Counted from the first letter of the stretch, positions 22,078-32,241 are shown. The stretch is 64,000 nucleotides of DNA from Paenarthrobacter sp. PH39-S1 (GCF_030063245.1 NZ_JASISR010000008.1:62001-126000); one strand, 5' to 3'. A program made the numbers and translations. The notes: a model not told the origin generated them from the letters alone.

Positions 22078-25000
22078 CTAAACTTCCTCGACGGAATTCG
22101 GCTCGGCCCGTGAAAGGTCGATGCCCAGTTCCTCCGCTGCCCGGAAGACTTCTTCATCCGAGTCACGCATCTCAATCGTGGTGCCGTCGGTGGAAAGGAC
22201 TTCCACGTTCAGGCACAGCGACTGCATTTCCTTGATCAGAACCTTGAAGGATTCGGGGATACCCGGCTCCGGAATGTTCTCGCCCTTGACGATGGCCTCA
22301 TAGACCTTCACGCGGCCGTGGATGTCATCGGACTTGATCGTCAATAGTTCCTGCAGCGTGTATGCCGCGCCATAGGCCTCCAGTGCCCACACTTCCATCT
22401 CACCAAAGCGCTGTCCGCCGAACTGCGCCTTACCGCCCAAGGGCTGCTGGGTGATCATGGAGTACGGACCGGTGGAGCGGGCGTGGATCTTGTCGTCCAC
22501 CAGGTGGTGGAGCTTCAGGATGTACATGTAGCCCACTGAAATCGGGTCCGGGAACTGCTCGCCGGAACGGCCGTCGAAAAGCACGGTCTTTCCGGAGGAG
22601 TCGATCAGGCGCACACCGTCTCGGGTGAGCGTCGTCGAATCGAGCAGGCCGGTGATTTCTTCCTCACGGGCGCCGTCGAACACGGGCGTGGCAACCGTCG
22701 TCTGGCCGGAAACCCGGGGCAGATTCGGCAGGTTCTTGACCCATTCCGGCTCTCCCTCGATGTTCCAACCGGTCTTCGCGACCCAGCCGAGGTGCGTTTC
22801 CAGCACCTGGCCGACGTTCATGCGGCCCGGAACACCCAGCGGGTTGAGCACGATGTCGACCGGGGTACCGTCAGCCAGGAACGGCATGTCCTCGATCGGC
22901 AGGATCTTGGAGATAACACCCTTGTTGCCGTGCCGGCCGGCCAGCTTGTCACCATCGGTGATCTTGCGCTTGTTGGCTACGTAGATGCGCACCAACTGGT
23001 TGACGCCCGGGGGCAGCTCGTCGTCGGAGTCGCGGTCAAAGATCCGGACGCCGATGACGGTGCCGGACTCGCCGTGCGGAACCTTCAGCGAGGTGTCGCG
23101 GACTTCGCGGCTCTTCTCACCGAAAATGGCGCGCAGCAGACGCTCTTCCGGAGTCAGTTCGGTCTCGCCCTTGGGAGTGACCTTGCCGACCAGGATGTCG
23201 CCGGCCTCTACCTCGGCACCGATGTGGATGATGCCGCGCTCGTCCAGACCGGCGAGGATTTCCTCGGAGACGTTCGGGATGTCGCGGGTGATTTCTTCGG
23301 CACCGAGCTTGGTGTCGCGGGCATCAATCTCATGCTCTTCGATGTGGATGGAGGAGAGTACATCCTCGGCCACAATGCGCTGGCTGAGGATGATCGCGTC
23401 CTCATAGTTGTGGCCTTCCCAGGACATGAATGCCACGAGCAGGTTCTTCCCCAGTGCAAGCTCCCCCTGATCCGTGGCGGGACCGTCGGCGATGATGCCG
23501 CCGACTTCCAGCCGCAGGCCCTCGGAGACCAGGACGCGCTGGTTGTACGCGGTGCCCTGGTTGGAGCGGTGGTACTTGGCAATCGGGTACTTCGTTTCGG
23601 TGCCGTCGTCGTTGAGCATGACGACCAGGTCCGCCGAAACCTCGGAGACCACCCCCGCCTTCTTGGCAATGACGACGTCGCCTGCGTCGACCGCCGTCGC
23701 GCGCTCCATGCCGGTGCCCACGAAAGGAGCCTCGGAACGGACCAGCGGCACGGCCTGGCGCTGCATGTTCGCACCCATCAGGGCGCGGTTGGCGTCGTCA
23801 TGCTCCAGGAACGGGATCAGGGCGGTAGCCACCGACACCATCTGGCGCGGCGACACGTCCATGTACTCGACCTCGGCGGCCGGAATAAGCACCGGCTCGC
23901 CGCCACCGCCGCGCTGGCGGACCAGGACGGTTTCCTCGGCAAAGTCGCTGTCAGTCGTCAGCGGCGCGTTGGCCTGGGCAATGACAACTTCAACCTCGTC
24001 ATCGGCGGTGAGGTAATCGACATCGTCGCTCACGTGGCCGTTGGCAACCTTGCGGTACGGCGTCTCGATGAAACCGAAGGGGTTGATCCGGCCGTAGGAC
24101 GCCAGCGATCCGATCAGACCGATGTTCGGGCCTTCAGGGGTCTCGATGGGACACATGCGTCCGTAGTGCGACGGGTGAACGTCACGGACCTCCATGCCGG
24201 CGCGGTCACGGGACAGACCACCCGGGCCGAGCGCGGAAAGACGGCGTTTGTGCGTCAGACCGGCCAGCGGGTTGTTCTGGTCCATGAACTGCGACAGCTG
24301 CGACGTTCCGAAGAACTCCTTGATCGCGGCCACCACCGGACGGATGTTGATCAGGGTCTGCGGCGTGATCGCTTCGACGTCTTGGGTCGTCATGCGCTCG
24401 CGGACAACGCGTTCCATCCGGGAAAGACCGGTGCGGACCTGGTTCTCGATCAGCTCGCCGACGGCGCGGATACGGCGGTTGCCGAAGTGGTCGATGTCGT
24501 CGGTTTCGACGCGGAGCTCGTGCGCCTTGCCGTCGCGCTTGCCGGCCAGCGTCTTGTCGCCGTTGTGCAGCGCAACCAGGAACTTGATCATCGCGACGAT
24601 GTCGTCGATGTCCAGCACCGATGCATCATCGGCGTTGAGCTGCTTGTCGATGCCGAGTTTGCGGTTGATCTTGTAACGGCCGACCTTGGCCAGATCGTAG
24701 CGCTTCGGGTTGAAGTACAGGTTGTGCAGCAGTGCGTCGGCAGCCTCGACTGTGGGCGGCTCGCCCGGACGCAGCTTCCGGTAGATGTCCAGCAAGGCAT
24801 CTTCGCGGGTCACGGTGGTGTCTTTTTCCATCGTGGCACGGATGGAGTCGTACTGGCCAAATTCCTCGAGGATCTGGCCCTCGCTCCAGCCAAGTGCCTT
24901 CAGCAGGACGGTGACCGACTGCTTGCGCTTGCGGTCAAGGCGGACGCCGACCTGATCACGCTTGTCGATTTCGAGTTCAAACCAGGCGCCGCGGGACGGG

Positions 25001-25611
25001 ATGATCTTGGCGGTGAAGATGTCCTTATCGCTCGTCTTGTCCGCGGTGCGCTCAAAGTACGCACCCGGGGAACGGACCAGCTGGGAGACGACGACGCGCT
25101 CGGTGCCGTTGATGACGAAGGTACCTTTCTCCGTCATCAACGGGAAGTCGCCCATGAACACCGTCTGCTGCTTGATCTCACCGGTGTTGTTGTTCATGAA
25201 CTCGGCCTTCACGTACAGCGGAGCCGCAAAGGTCGCGTCGCGGTCCTTGCACTCAGCCATCGTGTACTTCGGATCGGAGAACTCCGGTTCCGAGAAGGAC
25301 AGGGACATGGTGCCCTGGAAATCCTCGATCGGGGAGATCTCTTCGAAGATGTCGGCCAGCCCCGATGTGGTGGCGACACTCTGGTCCCCGGATTCCACGG
25401 CGACGTGCATTCGTGACTGCCAGCGCTCATTGCCGACGAGCCAGTCAAAGCTCTCGGTCTGCAGCGCGAGCAGATTCGGAACGTCAAGGGGCTCATGAAT
25501 CTTTGCGAATGAGATACGACGCGTGGCACCATCGGTGCTGTTGGTATCAATAGCGGTTGAAGCACTGGTTACATTAGCGCTGTTTACATTAGAGGTGCTC
25601 GAGGCGACCAA
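22078..25611 (-). CDS. rpoB: DNA-directed RNA polymerase beta subunit
   Basis: The 1177-residue beta subunit, target of rifampicin. The rifampicin region reads [20 protein letters not shown]; the usual resistance positions are wild type, with Ala in place of the frequent Ser at the E. coli 522 position. The C-terminus includes [21 protein letters not shown]. The start is taken as TTG at 25611 (TTG GTC GCC, protein [10 protein letters not shown]), because GGAAGGA lies 6 nt upstream. A GTG five codons earlier keeps the frame but would put the Shine-Dalgarno inside the gene. About 160 nt of leader separate it from its promoter. Confidence 0.97.
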   Translation of the reverse strand: MVASSTSNVNSANVTSASTAIDTNSTDGATRRISFAKIHEPLDVPNLLALQTESFDWLVGNERWQSRMHVAVESGDQSVATTSGLADIFEEISPIEDFQGTMSLSFSEPEFSDPKYTMAECKDRDATFAAPLYVKAEFMNNNTGEIKQQTVFMGDFPLMTEKGTFVINGTERVVVSQLVRSPGAYFERTADKTSDKDIFTAKIIPSRGAWFELEIDKRDQVGVRLDRKRKQSVTVLLKALGWSEGQILEEFGQYDSIRATMEKDTTVTREDALLDIYRKLRPGEPPTVEAADALLHNLYFNPKRYDLAKVGRYKINRKLGIDKQLNADDASVLDIDDIVAMIKFLVALHNGDKTLAGKRDGKAHELRVETDDIDHFGNRRIRAVGELIENQVRTGLSRMERVVRERMTTQDVEAITPQTLINIRPVVAAIKEFFGTSQLSQFMDQNNPLAGLTHKRRLSALGPGGLSRDRAGMEVRDVHPSHYGRMCPIETPEGPNIGLIGSLASYGRINPFGFIETPYRKVANGHVSDDVDYLTADDEVEVVIAQANAPLTTDSDFAEETVLVRQRGGGGEPVLIPAAEVEYMDVSPRQMVSVATALIPFLEHDDANRALMGANMQRQAVPLVRSEAPFVGTGMERATAVDAGDVVIAKKAGVVSEVSADLVVMLNDDGTETKYPIAKYHRSNQGTAYNQRVLVSEGLRLEVGGIIADGPATDQGELALGKNLLVAFMSWEGHNYEDAIILSQRIVAEDVLSSIHIEEHEIDARDTKLGAEEITRDIPNVSEEILAGLDERGIIHIGAEVEAGDILVGKVTPKGETELTPEERLLRAIFGEKSREVRDTSLKVPHGESGTVIGVRIFDRDSDDELPPGVNQLVRIYVANKRKITDGDKLAGRHGNKGVISKILPIEDMPFLADGTPVDIVLNPLGVPGRMNVGQVLETHLGWVAKTGWNIEGEPEWVKNLPNLPRVSGQTTVATPVFDGAREEEITGLLDSTTLTRDGVRLIDSSGKTVLFDGRSGEQFPDPISVGYMYILKLHHLVDDKIHARSTGPYSMITQQPLGGKAQFGGQRFGEMEVWALEAYGAAYTLQELLTIKSDDIHGRVKVYEAIVKGENIPEPGIPESFKVLIKEMQSLCLNVEVLSTDGTTIEMRDSDEEVFRAAEELGIDLSRAEPNSVEEV

Positions 25612-25778
25612 GAGGGATCCTTCCACAGACCTTCAGGCGTGTTCTGCGAAACCCTTACCGTTCTTCGAACTGATTCGACGCCAAACTGACCCGCTGCGTT
25701 CGGCGAACACAACTGATTTCATGGCAAAGCCCACCGCTATATGAAGGCTGAAGGTTAAGAGGGGAGACGCAAAGATCC

Positions 25779-25808
25779 ACAATACGGCAAATCGCCGGCC
25801 ATGTCCAA
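25779..25808 (-). promoter_or_regulatory. rpoB promoter
   Basis: TTGGAC (25808-25803) and TATTGT (25784-25779) on the minus strand are 18 bp apart. The start point would be near 25772, with a leader of about 160 nt. The remaining 25627-25975 interval holds no gene; TTAGATTCTAT at 25891-25901 is a possible -10 for the thiolase but has no matching -35. Confidence 0.55.
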
Positions 25809-25975
25809 TGGACCATCCATCATACGCCTCGTCGAGAATTTCTGTGCGCGTGGAGTGCCCGTGCCGGAAATATCCCGCCGCGGCAAGCTGTTAGATTCTA
25901 TGTGAGCGGCGCCTCAAATTGACCAGCGCCGGTGACGTGACGAACTCCGACCCGATGAAAGCGAAGTGCTCTTCC

Positions 25976-27169
25976 ATGACCGCAAATCCTTCTGACGTTG
26001 TCATCTTGTCCGGGGCGCGGACACCCTTCGGGCGACTGAACGGCCAGCTGGGCGGATTCACCGCCGTCGAGCTGGGCGCCAAGGCCATTACCGGCGCGCT
26101 GGACCGGGCGGGCGTCAGTGCCGGTCAGGTGGACGCCGTCATTATGGGCCAGGTAATCCAGGCCGGAGCCGGCCAGAACCCGGCCCGGCAGAGCGCGATT
26201 GCAGCCGGTATCGGCTGGAATGTCCCCACCGTGACGATCAACAAGGTGTGCCTGTCCGGACTGGCCGCCATCACGGATGCCGCCCGGCTGATCCATTCCG
26301 GTGAGGCGAGCGTGGTGGTCGCCGGCGGCCAGGAGTCCATGAGCAACGGTCCGCACCTGCTCCCCGGTTCCCGCCAAGGCTGGACCTACGGTGACTTCAC
26401 CGCCATCGATTCCGTTGCCCGTGACGGGCTGACCGACGCCTTTGACCATGAATCGATGGGCAGCTCCACGGAGCGGCACAACGGCCGGCTCGGCATCGAC
26501 CGGCGCGCCCAGGACGAGGTTGCGGCCGCGTCCCATCAGCGCGCCTCAGCCGCCGCGGAGTCGGGAATTTTTGTCGACGAAATCGTTGCGGTGACGGTTC
26601 CCCAGCGCAAGGGCGCCGACCTTTCCGTGGCCAAGGATGAAGGTTTGCGGCCGCAGACAACGGTCGAGACGCTGGCAGGCCTGCGGCCCGCGTTCGCCAA
26701 GGACGGGACCATCACCGCCGGAAACTCCTCGCCGCTCTCCGACGGCGCCGCCGCCGTCGTGCTGAGCACCCGCGGTTATGCCGAGGACAACGGACTGCGG
26801 TGGCTCGCCGTTGTCGGCAAGCCCGGGCAGGTGGCCGGACCGGATACCTCGCTGCAGTCACAGCCCTCCAATGCGATCAACAAGGCGCTCAAACTTGCCG
26901 GTTGGGCGGTGGCGGATCTGGACTTCATCGAAATCAACGAGGCGTTCGGGGCCGTCGCCGTGCAGTCCCTGAAGGATCTTGATTACCCGCTGGAAAAGTG
27001 CAATATCCACGGCGGGGCGATCGCCATGGGACACCCCATCGGTGCGTCCGGCGCGCGGCTTGCCCTGCACGCCGCACAGGAGCTCAGCCGGCGCGGCGCC
27101 GGCAAGGCTGCGGTGTCCCTCTGCGGCGGCGGCGGCCAGGGCGAGGCCCTGTTGCTGTACCGCGACTGA
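25976..27169 (+). CDS. Acetyl-CoA C-acetyltransferase (thiolase)
   Basis: A thiolase of 397 residues, condensing two acetyl-CoA to acetoacetyl-CoA or cleaving 3-ketoacyl-CoA. Catalytic residues are visible: Cys92 in NKVCLSGLAAI, His353 in MGHPIGASGAR and Cys383 in SLCGGGGQG. SGARTPFGRLNG marks the N-terminus. The start is chosen as the ATG at 25976, before TANPSDVVILSGARTPFG; the frame is open for 19 more codons upstream and includes an ATG at 25955 and a TTG at 25919. Ribosome-binding sites are weak for all. It is a single-gene unit, divergent from rpoB. Confidence 0.93.
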   Translation: MTANPSDVVILSGARTPFGRLNGQLGGFTAVELGAKAITGALDRAGVSAGQVDAVIMGQVIQAGAGQNPARQSAIAAGIGWNVPTVTINKVCLSGLAAITDAARLIHSGEASVVVAGGQESMSNGPHLLPGSRQGWTYGDFTAIDSVARDGLTDAFDHESMGSSTERHNGRLGIDRRAQDEVAAASHQRASAAAESGIFVDEIVAVTVPQRKGADLSVAKDEGLRPQTTVETLAGLRPAFAKDGTITAGNSSPLSDGAAAVVLSTRGYAEDNGLRWLAVVGKPGQVAGPDTSLQSQPSNAINKALKLAGWAVADLDFIEINEAFGAVAVQSLKDLDYPLEKCNIHGGAIAMGHPIGASGARLALHAAQELSRRGAGKAAVSLCGGGGQGEALLLYRD

Positions 27170-27236
27170 CCCGAAACAGGGGCTAACCCCTTACCAACGC
27201 GAGTCTGCGACACAAGCCGCGCACTGTTGGGGTCTC

Positions 27237-27267
27237 GCCCCGCGCAGGAGCAGTTCCTGCGCGGGGC
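27237..27267 (+). terminator. Thiolase terminator hairpin
   Basis: A perfect 13-bp stem (27237-27249 with 27255-27267) with a 5-nt loop, 68 nt after the thiolase stop codon. There is no long T-run. Confidence 0.6.
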
Positions 27268-27303
27268 CCACTCCCAGCAGTGCGCACAATGATCCGCCCC
27301 GAT

Positions 27304-27343
27304 GCAAAGAAGCCCCGCACCTACCGGTGCGGGGCTTCTTTGC
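27304..27343. terminator. Bidirectional terminator between the thiolase and rplL
   Basis: A perfect 18-bp stem (27304-27321 with 27326-27343) with a TACC loop and A/T pairs at the stem base, so a T-stretch follows the GC-rich part in either direction. It ends rplL 16 nt after its stop and can also stop thiolase read-through. Confidence 0.85.
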
Positions 27344-27358
27344 AACTGAGAGTGACTG

Positions 27359-27733
27359 TTACTTGAGGGTAACGGTTGCTCCGGCTGCTTCCAGGGATTC
27401 CTTTGCCTTCTCGGCAGCTTCCTTGGTCGCGCCTTCGAGAACAGCCTTCGGCGCGGAGTCTACGACGTCCTTGGCTTCCTTCAGTCCGAGGGAGGTCAGG
27501 GCGCGCACCTCCTTGATGACGGCAATCTTCTTGTCGCCGGCGGCTTCGAGGATAACGTCGAAGGAATCCTTCTCGGCTTCTTCCTCAGCGGCACCGGCCG
27601 CGGGGCCCGCAACGGCAACGGCGGCGGCGGTGACCTCGAAGGTCTCCTCGAAGACCTTGACGAACTCGGAGAGTTCGATGATGGTCAGTTCCTTGAAAGC
27701 TGCAATGAGCTCGTCGTTGGTGAGCTTAGCCAT
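27359..27733 (-). CDS. rplL: 50S ribosomal protein L7/L12
   Basis: L7/L12, 124 residues, the multi-copy stalk protein that recruits translational GTPases. The N-terminal dimerisation domain ([25 protein letters not shown]), the Ala/Glu hinge and the C-terminal [25 protein letters not shown] domain are all present. It follows rplJ after a 97-nt spacer with a hairpin, and is followed by a strong terminator. Confidence 0.98.
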   Translation of the reverse strand: MAKLTNDELIAAFKELTIIELSEFVKVFEETFEVTAAAVAVAGPAAGAAEEEAEKDSFDVILEAAGDKKIAVIKEVRALTSLGLKEAKDVVDSAPKAVLEGATKEAAEKAKESLEAAGATVTLK

Positions 27734-27783
27734 GTGTGGCGCTCCTTCTTGTTTTTGGCCGTGATGGCGAGTCTATAACCTAA

Positions 27784-27832
27784 AGTCCTCGTGGAATTCA
27801 GGATGGAACCGGGGTTGGACCCCATGAGGACT
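27784..27832 (-). promoter_or_regulatory. Stem-loop spanning the rplJ stop codon
   Basis: AGTCCTCGTGG (27784-27794) pairs with CCATGAGGACT (27822-27832), 11 bp with one wobble pair; the 3-prime side of rplJ, including its stop codon, is in the stem. It could mark an RNA processing site separating rplL from rplJ. L7/L12 is needed in excess over L10. Confidence 0.5.
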
Positions 27833-28421
27833 AGGCCTCGGCGGACGCTTCTGCCGCAGGCGCTTCTGCTGCCGGCTCTTCGCCGGCGGCCGGTGCTTCG
27901 GCGTCAGCGGCCGAAGCCTCAACAACGGGAGCTTCGGTGCCTTCGTCAAGCTTGAGGCGCAGCGCGTCGAGGGTGCGGGCGGCCGCAGCCATCGGGGCGA
28001 GCAGAACCGCAGCAACACGGGCCAGCTGCACTTCACGCGACTCAAGAGCCGCAAGTGCGGCAACTTCAGCAGCATCCAGCGCTCTACCTTCGAAGTAACC
28101 GGTCTTGATGACCAGCGCCTTGTTGGTCTTTGCAAAATCCGTCAGGCTCTTTGCTGCCGCAACAGCGTCACCCTTAATGAACGCGATAGCGGTCGGGCCG
28201 GCCAGGTGGCCTTCGAAAGCACCAACACCGGCTTCCTTGGCCGCAATGGCGGTCAGGGTGTTCTTGACGACCGAGAATTTGTTCTCGCGGCCGAGAGAAA
28301 CACGCAGCTCCTTGAGCTGTGCAACGGTGAGCCCGCGGTATTCGGTTAGGACTGCAGCGTTGGAGGCGTTGAAATCGTTGGTGATTTCCTCCACGGCTGC
28401 CACCTTGTTCGGCGTTGCCAT
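27831..28421 (-). CDS. rplJ: 50S ribosomal protein L10 with Ala/Glu-rich C-terminal tail
   Basis: L10, 196 residues, the base of the L7/L12 stalk and, with L12, the usual translational repressor of its own mRNA leader. The N-terminal part reads MATPNKVAAVEEITNDFNAS with YRGLTVAQLKELR. The last 40 residues are Ala/Glu/Pro-rich, longer than in E. coli L10 (165). The gene has a structured leader and its own promoter. Confidence 0.96.
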   Translation of the reverse strand: MATPNKVAAVEEITNDFNASNAAVLTEYRGLTVAQLKELRVSLGRENKFSVVKNTLTAIAAKEAGVGAFEGHLAGPTAIAFIKGDAVAAAKSLTDFAKTNKALVIKTGYFEGRALDAAEVAALAALESREVQLARVAAVLLAPMAAAARTLDALRLKLDEGTEAPVVEASAADAEAPAAGEEPAAEAPAAEASAEA

Positions 28422-28690
28422 AACCCTCCTTCCGGGAAATTAAAGCCGGTCAGTTCGGGTCCCCGTGCCGGATGAGCAGCACATACTAAAAACGCCCCGC
28501 GCAGATGCCCGGGGCTTCGCCTCGACAGGGCATCCGGAGTCCGGATGGTGGTGGAGGCTCACTTCGTTCACCTGCGCCGGCCGCCCTAGGATAGGGACTT
28601 TCGGATGGAATTCCGCCCGTAATCCCGCACGCGATGACAGATTGTGATCACTAGCGGGGGGTGAATTTCCGTCGACCGACGGTCTTTGGT
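28422..28690 (-). ncRNA. rplJ leader (L10-leader-like cis-regulatory RNA)
   Basis: About 270 nt lie between the predicted start point and rplJ. Near the 5' end on the minus strand is ACCAAAGACCGTCGGT (around 28672-28690), which resembles the conserved part of actinobacterial L10 leaders, where L10(L12) binds to repress translation. Further hairpins occur, for instance CATCCGGACTCCGGATG. The assignment is from position and motif memory; an Rfam covariance search would decide it. Confidence 0.5.
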
Positions 28691-28696
28691 GATTTC

Positions 28697-28726
28697 AGCC
28701 TACGGGATGTACCCCCGGGTCGCCAA
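28697..28726 (-). promoter_or_regulatory. rplJ promoter
   Basis: TTGGCG (28726-28721) and TAGGCT (28702-28697) on the minus strand are 18 bp apart, directly after the stop codon of the upstream acetyltransferase. The transcript would start near 28690, at the beginning of the leader. Confidence 0.6.
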
Positions 28727-28729
28727 ATC

Positions 28730-29842
28730 CTAGGTCCCGGTGCCGAGCGGCTTTTTCCACTGCCCGGTGACCCCCGCCGGCGCGAAGCCGAGCTTGCGGT
28801 TGACCTCAATCATGTAGTCCCGTTCCACCACGTTCCAGGTATAGACGGAACGGGCAAGCGGAAACCGCTCGGCCAGTAGCTCAAGATTCCCCACCTTGAT
28901 CAACATGCCCAGGTTTTTCCCCCGATGCTCAGGCAGAACGATCGTGTCGTCCTGGAAAACCACGTCGTCCCGGTGTCCTAGCACCGAGATGGACGTGAAG
29001 CCAACCAGCTTGCCGATGGCCAGTTCCTCCACCGCTGTCACCAGCGTGTGCCGGCCACGCGCCTGGGCTAATGCCTCGGTCTCGCGGAGCCGGTCTACGG
29101 TCCACAGATCCTGCCCGTCGCCGTCGTGAGCAGCGTCGTCGCCGTCCGCGGCGGCGTCGGCGGCCATGGCGGCTTCCAGCGCGACGATGCATTCCGCCCA
29201 CCGGTCCGGGCACTGGTCCACCCATTGATGCAGTGCGTAATCACCGCCCTGCAGTCCGCTCAATCCGGCCTTCAGTCGGGCGGCCACAGCCGGGTCCAAG
29301 GGCACGTGGCAGGCACTGAACTGCCCTACCTGCTGCAGGTCATACCCGGCACTCCGGGCGAAAATCACCTCCCGGCTGCTCAGCGGCAGATATCCCAGGC
29401 CATCGGCCGCAGTCAGGCTCTCGTCGTCGCGCTGGCCGAGGGTGGAGGCCGGATGATTCGTCTCCACCATCACCTTGCGCCGGTTTTCGCCCCGGACAAA
29501 CTGCTCGGCGGCGGCGAGCAGCTCACGGCCCACGCCGTTGTTCTGGGCCGAGGGCAGAACATCCAAGGTCACGTGCGCCAGATCGGTGTTGTCGGTCAGC
29601 GGCAGGGCAATCCCGGCACGACCCACAATCACCCCGTCGACCCGCGCCAGCAGGACCACGTACCACTCATATGGGTCCGAAAATGTCTGCAGCATTTCAT
29701 CCGCCGTATAGGCGAGGTCGTCATTTCCCCAGGTATGGATCCGGACCTGACGTGATACCGCCACGGACGCCAGCAGGTCCTGCGCCTCGGGACCCTCGAG
29801 GGAGTCCGGCGGCCGAAGCTGTTCGATCTGGATCGTCTTCAC
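28730..29842 (-). CDS. Tandem-GNAT N-acetyltransferase
   Basis: A 370-residue protein with two GNAT folds. The first (about 1-165) has the acetyl-CoA loop in LPSAQNNGVGRELL; the second (about 210-370) has LPEHRGKNLGMLIK. A short Asp/Ala/Gly-rich insert (AADAAADGDDAAHDGDGQD) lies between them. The layout recalls MshD-like and Eis-unlike actinobacterial two-domain acetyltransferases, but mshD is elsewhere in this window, so the substrate is unknown. The start is GTG at 29842, with GGAAGGGA upstream; an ATG 6 codons earlier has no ribosome-binding site. It sits between rplA and rplJ. Confidence 0.8.
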   Translation of the reverse strand: MKTIQIEQLRPPDSLEGPEAQDLLASVAVSRQVRIHTWGNDDLAYTADEMLQTFSDPYEWYVVLLARVDGVIVGRAGIALPLTDNTDLAHVTLDVLPSAQNNGVGRELLAAAEQFVRGENRRKVMVETNHPASTLGQRDDESLTAADGLGYLPLSSREVIFARSAGYDLQQVGQFSACHVPLDPAVAARLKAGLSGLQGGDYALHQWVDQCPDRWAECIVALEAAMAADAAADGDDAAHDGDGQDLWTVDRLRETEALAQARGRHTLVTAVEELAIGKLVGFTSISVLGHRDDVVFQDDTIVLPEHRGKNLGMLIKVGNLELLAERFPLARSVYTWNVVERDYMIEVNRKLGFAPAGVTGQWKKPLGTGT

Positions 29843-30021
29843 AAAATCCCTTCCGGACATGGACGGCCCGGCACCATACCCGCAACGTGCGGGGTACCGG
29901 GACGGCTGGGCAGATGTACCGCGTCGGTGCTGACGCTCAACGTCATTGTTGAAGCCACTTTCTCAGGGTTGATCAAATCATAGGCCCGCGGAAGGGGACA
30001 CGGAGTCTGCGGGGGCGCCAT

Positions 30022-30582
30022 CTACCGAATCCCGGCCGTCCCGGGATAGTCATCGATGACCAGTTGTAGGACAAAGTCGTGTTCCACGCGGGCGCCCAAG
30101 CGGAAGCTCTTCGTGCCGACTTCATGAAATCCGCACTTGGCGTAAAAGCGGAGCGCGCGCGTGTTTTCGCTATCGACGCCCAGCCATACCGACGCTCCGC
30201 CGAACTCGCGGGCGCGGTTGACGGAGTCATTCATGAGCCGGCGCGCCGTTCCGCCGCCGTGGTGTTCCGGATGGACATAGAACTTGCTCAGTTCGATGGC
30301 CGGCAGGGCCGTAACGGCGGCAGCCACTTTTGAATCCGACGGCGGCTCGGCCACCAGCAGGCTGTAGGCCAGCAGCGCCCCGTGCTCCTGCGCGACAAGG
30401 ACCGCCGCGCGCGGATCCACGATGAAGCCGTCGAAATTCTCCGCGGCCAGATTGGACCCGATAAACGCCGCGATATCCGTTTCACCGGCGTCCGGAGGAC
30501 ACGCCAGCGGGAAGGTCAGCGCAGCCAGGCTGGCAAGTGCCGGAACGTCAGGGATCTGGGCTGCACGGATCGTCACGGTCAT
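30022..30582 (-). CDS. GNAT family N-acetyltransferase
   Basis: A 186-residue single-domain GNAT protein. ELSKFYVHPEHHGGGTARRLM carries the acetyl-CoA binding loop (HHGGGTA), and ENTRALRFYAKCGFHEVG is the typical C-terminal motif. The start at 30582 (MTVTIRAAQIPDVPAL) has AAAGGAACC upstream; longer frames run into the rplA terminator. The substrate is unknown. It and the tandem-GNAT gene separate rplK-rplA from rplJ-rplL. Confidence 0.85.
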   Translation of the reverse strand: MTVTIRAAQIPDVPALASLAALTFPLACPPDAGETDIAAFIGSNLAAENFDGFIVDPRAAVLVAQEHGALLAYSLLVAEPPSDSKVAAAVTALPAIELSKFYVHPEHHGGGTARRLMNDSVNRAREFGGASVWLGVDSENTRALRFYAKCGFHEVGTKSFRLGARVEHDFVLQLVIDDYPGTAGIR

Positions 30583-30651
30583 GCCGGTTCCTTTCTGGTG
30601 GTGATGGCGTGGCCGAAACCCTGCGCAGGGCAGAAAAGGACGGCGCAGGGT

Positions 30652-30690
30652 ACAAAAAGGCCGGTGCAGCAACTGCTGCACCGGCCTTCA
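30652..30690 (-). terminator. rplA terminator
   Basis: A perfect 15-bp stem (30657-30671 with 30674-30688) followed on the minus strand by TTTTTG. This is a classical intrinsic terminator and separates the rplKA unit from the acetyltransferases. Confidence 0.9.
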
Positions 30691-30704
30691 GCGGGCTTTT
30701 ATCC

Positions 30705-31412
30705 CTATGCTTCCGTCAGGACTTTGGTGACGCTCGGGTCCACGGCGATGCCGGGGCCGAACGTGGTGGCGACGGTTGCCTTCTGCAGGTAACGGCCCTT
30801 GGAAGCGGACGGCTTCAGACGAAGCACCTCTTCCAGGGCTGCCGCATAGTTCTCAGCCAACTGGACGGCCCCGAAGGAGACCTTGCCGACGATGAAGTGG
30901 AGGTTGGAGTGCTTGTCCACGCGGAAGTCGATCTTTCCGCCCTTGATGTCCTGCACAGCCTTGGCAACATCGTTGGTGACGGTACCGGTCTTCGGGTTCG
31001 GCATCAGGTTGCGCGGGCCCAGGATCTTACCCAGGCGGCCGACCTTACCCATCAGGTCCGGAGTTGCCACGGCGGAGTCGAAGTCGGTCCAGCCGCCCTG
31101 GATTTTTTCGATCAGGTCGTCGGAACCAACGAAATCGGCTCCGGCTGCGATCGCTGCCTCGGCACGGTCACCCGTGGCGAAAACAAGTACGCGGGCGGTC
31201 TTACCGGTTCCGTGCGGCAGAATAACGGTTCCGCGCACCATCTGGTCCGCCTTGCGGGGGTCGACGCCCAACCGGAAAGCAACCTCTACGGTCGCATCGA
31301 ACTTGGACGGGTTGGTTTCCTTGGCGAGCTTAATGGCCTCCATCGGCGCGTAGAAATTCTCCGCGTCGATCTTGGCGGCCGCTGCCTCATATGCTTTGCT
31401 GCGCTTTGCCAT
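30705..31412 (-). CDS. rplA: 50S ribosomal protein L1
   Basis: L1, 235 residues, the mobile stalk protein next to the E site; in E. coli it represses the rplK-rplA mRNA. It begins [15 protein letters not shown] and contains the signature [18 protein letters not shown]-like segment [15 protein letters not shown]. It is followed by a strong terminator and preceded by a 268-nt spacer with a hairpin. Confidence 0.97.
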   Translation of the reverse strand: MAKRSKAYEAAAAKIDAENFYAPMEAIKLAKETNPSKFDATVEVAFRLGVDPRKADQMVRGTVILPHGTGKTARVLVFATGDRAEAAIAAGADFVGSDDLIEKIQGGWTDFDSAVATPDLMGKVGRLGKILGPRNLMPNPKTGTVTNDVAKAVQDIKGGKIDFRVDKHSNLHFIVGKVSFGAVQLAENYAAALEEVLRLKPSASKGRYLQKATVATTFGPGIAVDPSVTKVLTEA

Positions 31413-31590
31413 GCTGCTGTTTCTCCTTGTGCAGTTGTGGTCTGCGGACCGCGCTGGGCCCTGCCACCGGCGGCGGTTGGCACCTGCGCGCCCTGTCCGC
31501 CGTCGTTATCTGGTTTGTCTTGATATTCGGCGATCTCCACCCAGGCGCTGACGCCCTTGGTCGATCACCAGGGTAATGCTCGGGTTCCTC

Positions 31591-31622
31591 AGGCTTCGAC
31601 GGTATTCAATGTGTCGAAGCCT
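31591..31622 (-). promoter_or_regulatory. Stem-loop in the rplK-rplA spacer, next to a partial repeat of the rplK 3' end
   Basis: AGGCTTCGAC (31591-31600) pairs perfectly with 31613-31622. The left arm and flank (CTCAGGCTTCGACGGT, from 31588) repeat, with one change, the last bases of rplK (CTCAGACTTCGACGGT, from 31679), as if the rplK end had been partly copied. The role is unknown; L1 binding is one possibility. Confidence 0.45.
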
Positions 31623-31680
31623 TGCGGGACTCACTTCCGGCGGGTGCGTCGTTCCTCAACCCCCACCGTCCGTTCATTCC

Positions 31681-32112
31681 TCAGACTTCGACGGTGATGC
31701 CCATGGAGCGGGCGGTGCCGGCGATGATCTTCATGGCGCCTTCGATGTCCGTCGCGTTCAGATCCACCATCTTCTGCGTCGCAATCTCGGTCACCTGGGC
31801 CTTGGTCAGGTTGGCAACCTTAACGGTATGCGGGGTTCCTGAACCCTTGGCAACACCGGCGGCCTTCTTGATCAGCTCTGCAGCCGGCGGCGTCTTGGTG
31901 ATGAACGTGAAGGAACGGTCTTCGTAGACCGTGATTTCCACCGGGATAACGTTTCCGCGCTGGGATTCCGTGGCAGCGTTGTACGCCTTGCAGAATTCCA
32001 TGATGTTGACACCATGCTGACCAAGGGCGGGTCCGATGGGAGGCGCCGGGTTAGCGGCACCTGCCTGGATCTGCAGCTTGATGAGGCCGGTGACCTTTTT
32101 CTTGGGGGCCAA
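31681..32112 (-). CDS. rplK: 50S ribosomal protein L11
   Basis: L11, 143 residues, at the GTPase-associated centre and target region of thiostrepton. It begins [20 protein letters not shown] and has [22 protein letters not shown]. It follows nusG in the conserved order secE-nusG-rplK-rplA. Confidence 0.98.
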   Translation of the reverse strand: MAPKKKVTGLIKLQIQAGAANPAPPIGPALGQHGVNIMEFCKAYNAATESQRGNVIPVEITVYEDRSFTFITKTPPAAELIKKAAGVAKGSGTPHTVKVANLTKAQVTEIATQKMVDLNATDIEGAMKIIAGTARSMGITVEV

Positions 32113-32194
32113 TTTCGGGTCCTTCTTTCAATAACTTTCCTGGGGCGACGGAGCGCACCCCAGGTTCTTTGACCATCATGGCGTGACGGTCACC

Positions 32195-32241
32195 GCTCCG
32201 TTCCGGCTAAGCGGGCCGGTCCGGAGCGAAAACTAATTATA
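32195..32241 (-). promoter_or_regulatory. Candidate rplK promoter and leader hairpin
   Basis: TATAAT on the minus strand (32241-32236) lies just after the nusG stop; the -35 is weak. The presumed start point is immediately followed by a stem-loop in which GCTCCG (32195-32200) pairs with CGGAGC (32222-32227) and CCGGC (32203-32207) with GCCGG (32215-32219). A separate rplK-rplA transcript is suggested. Confidence 0.4.
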
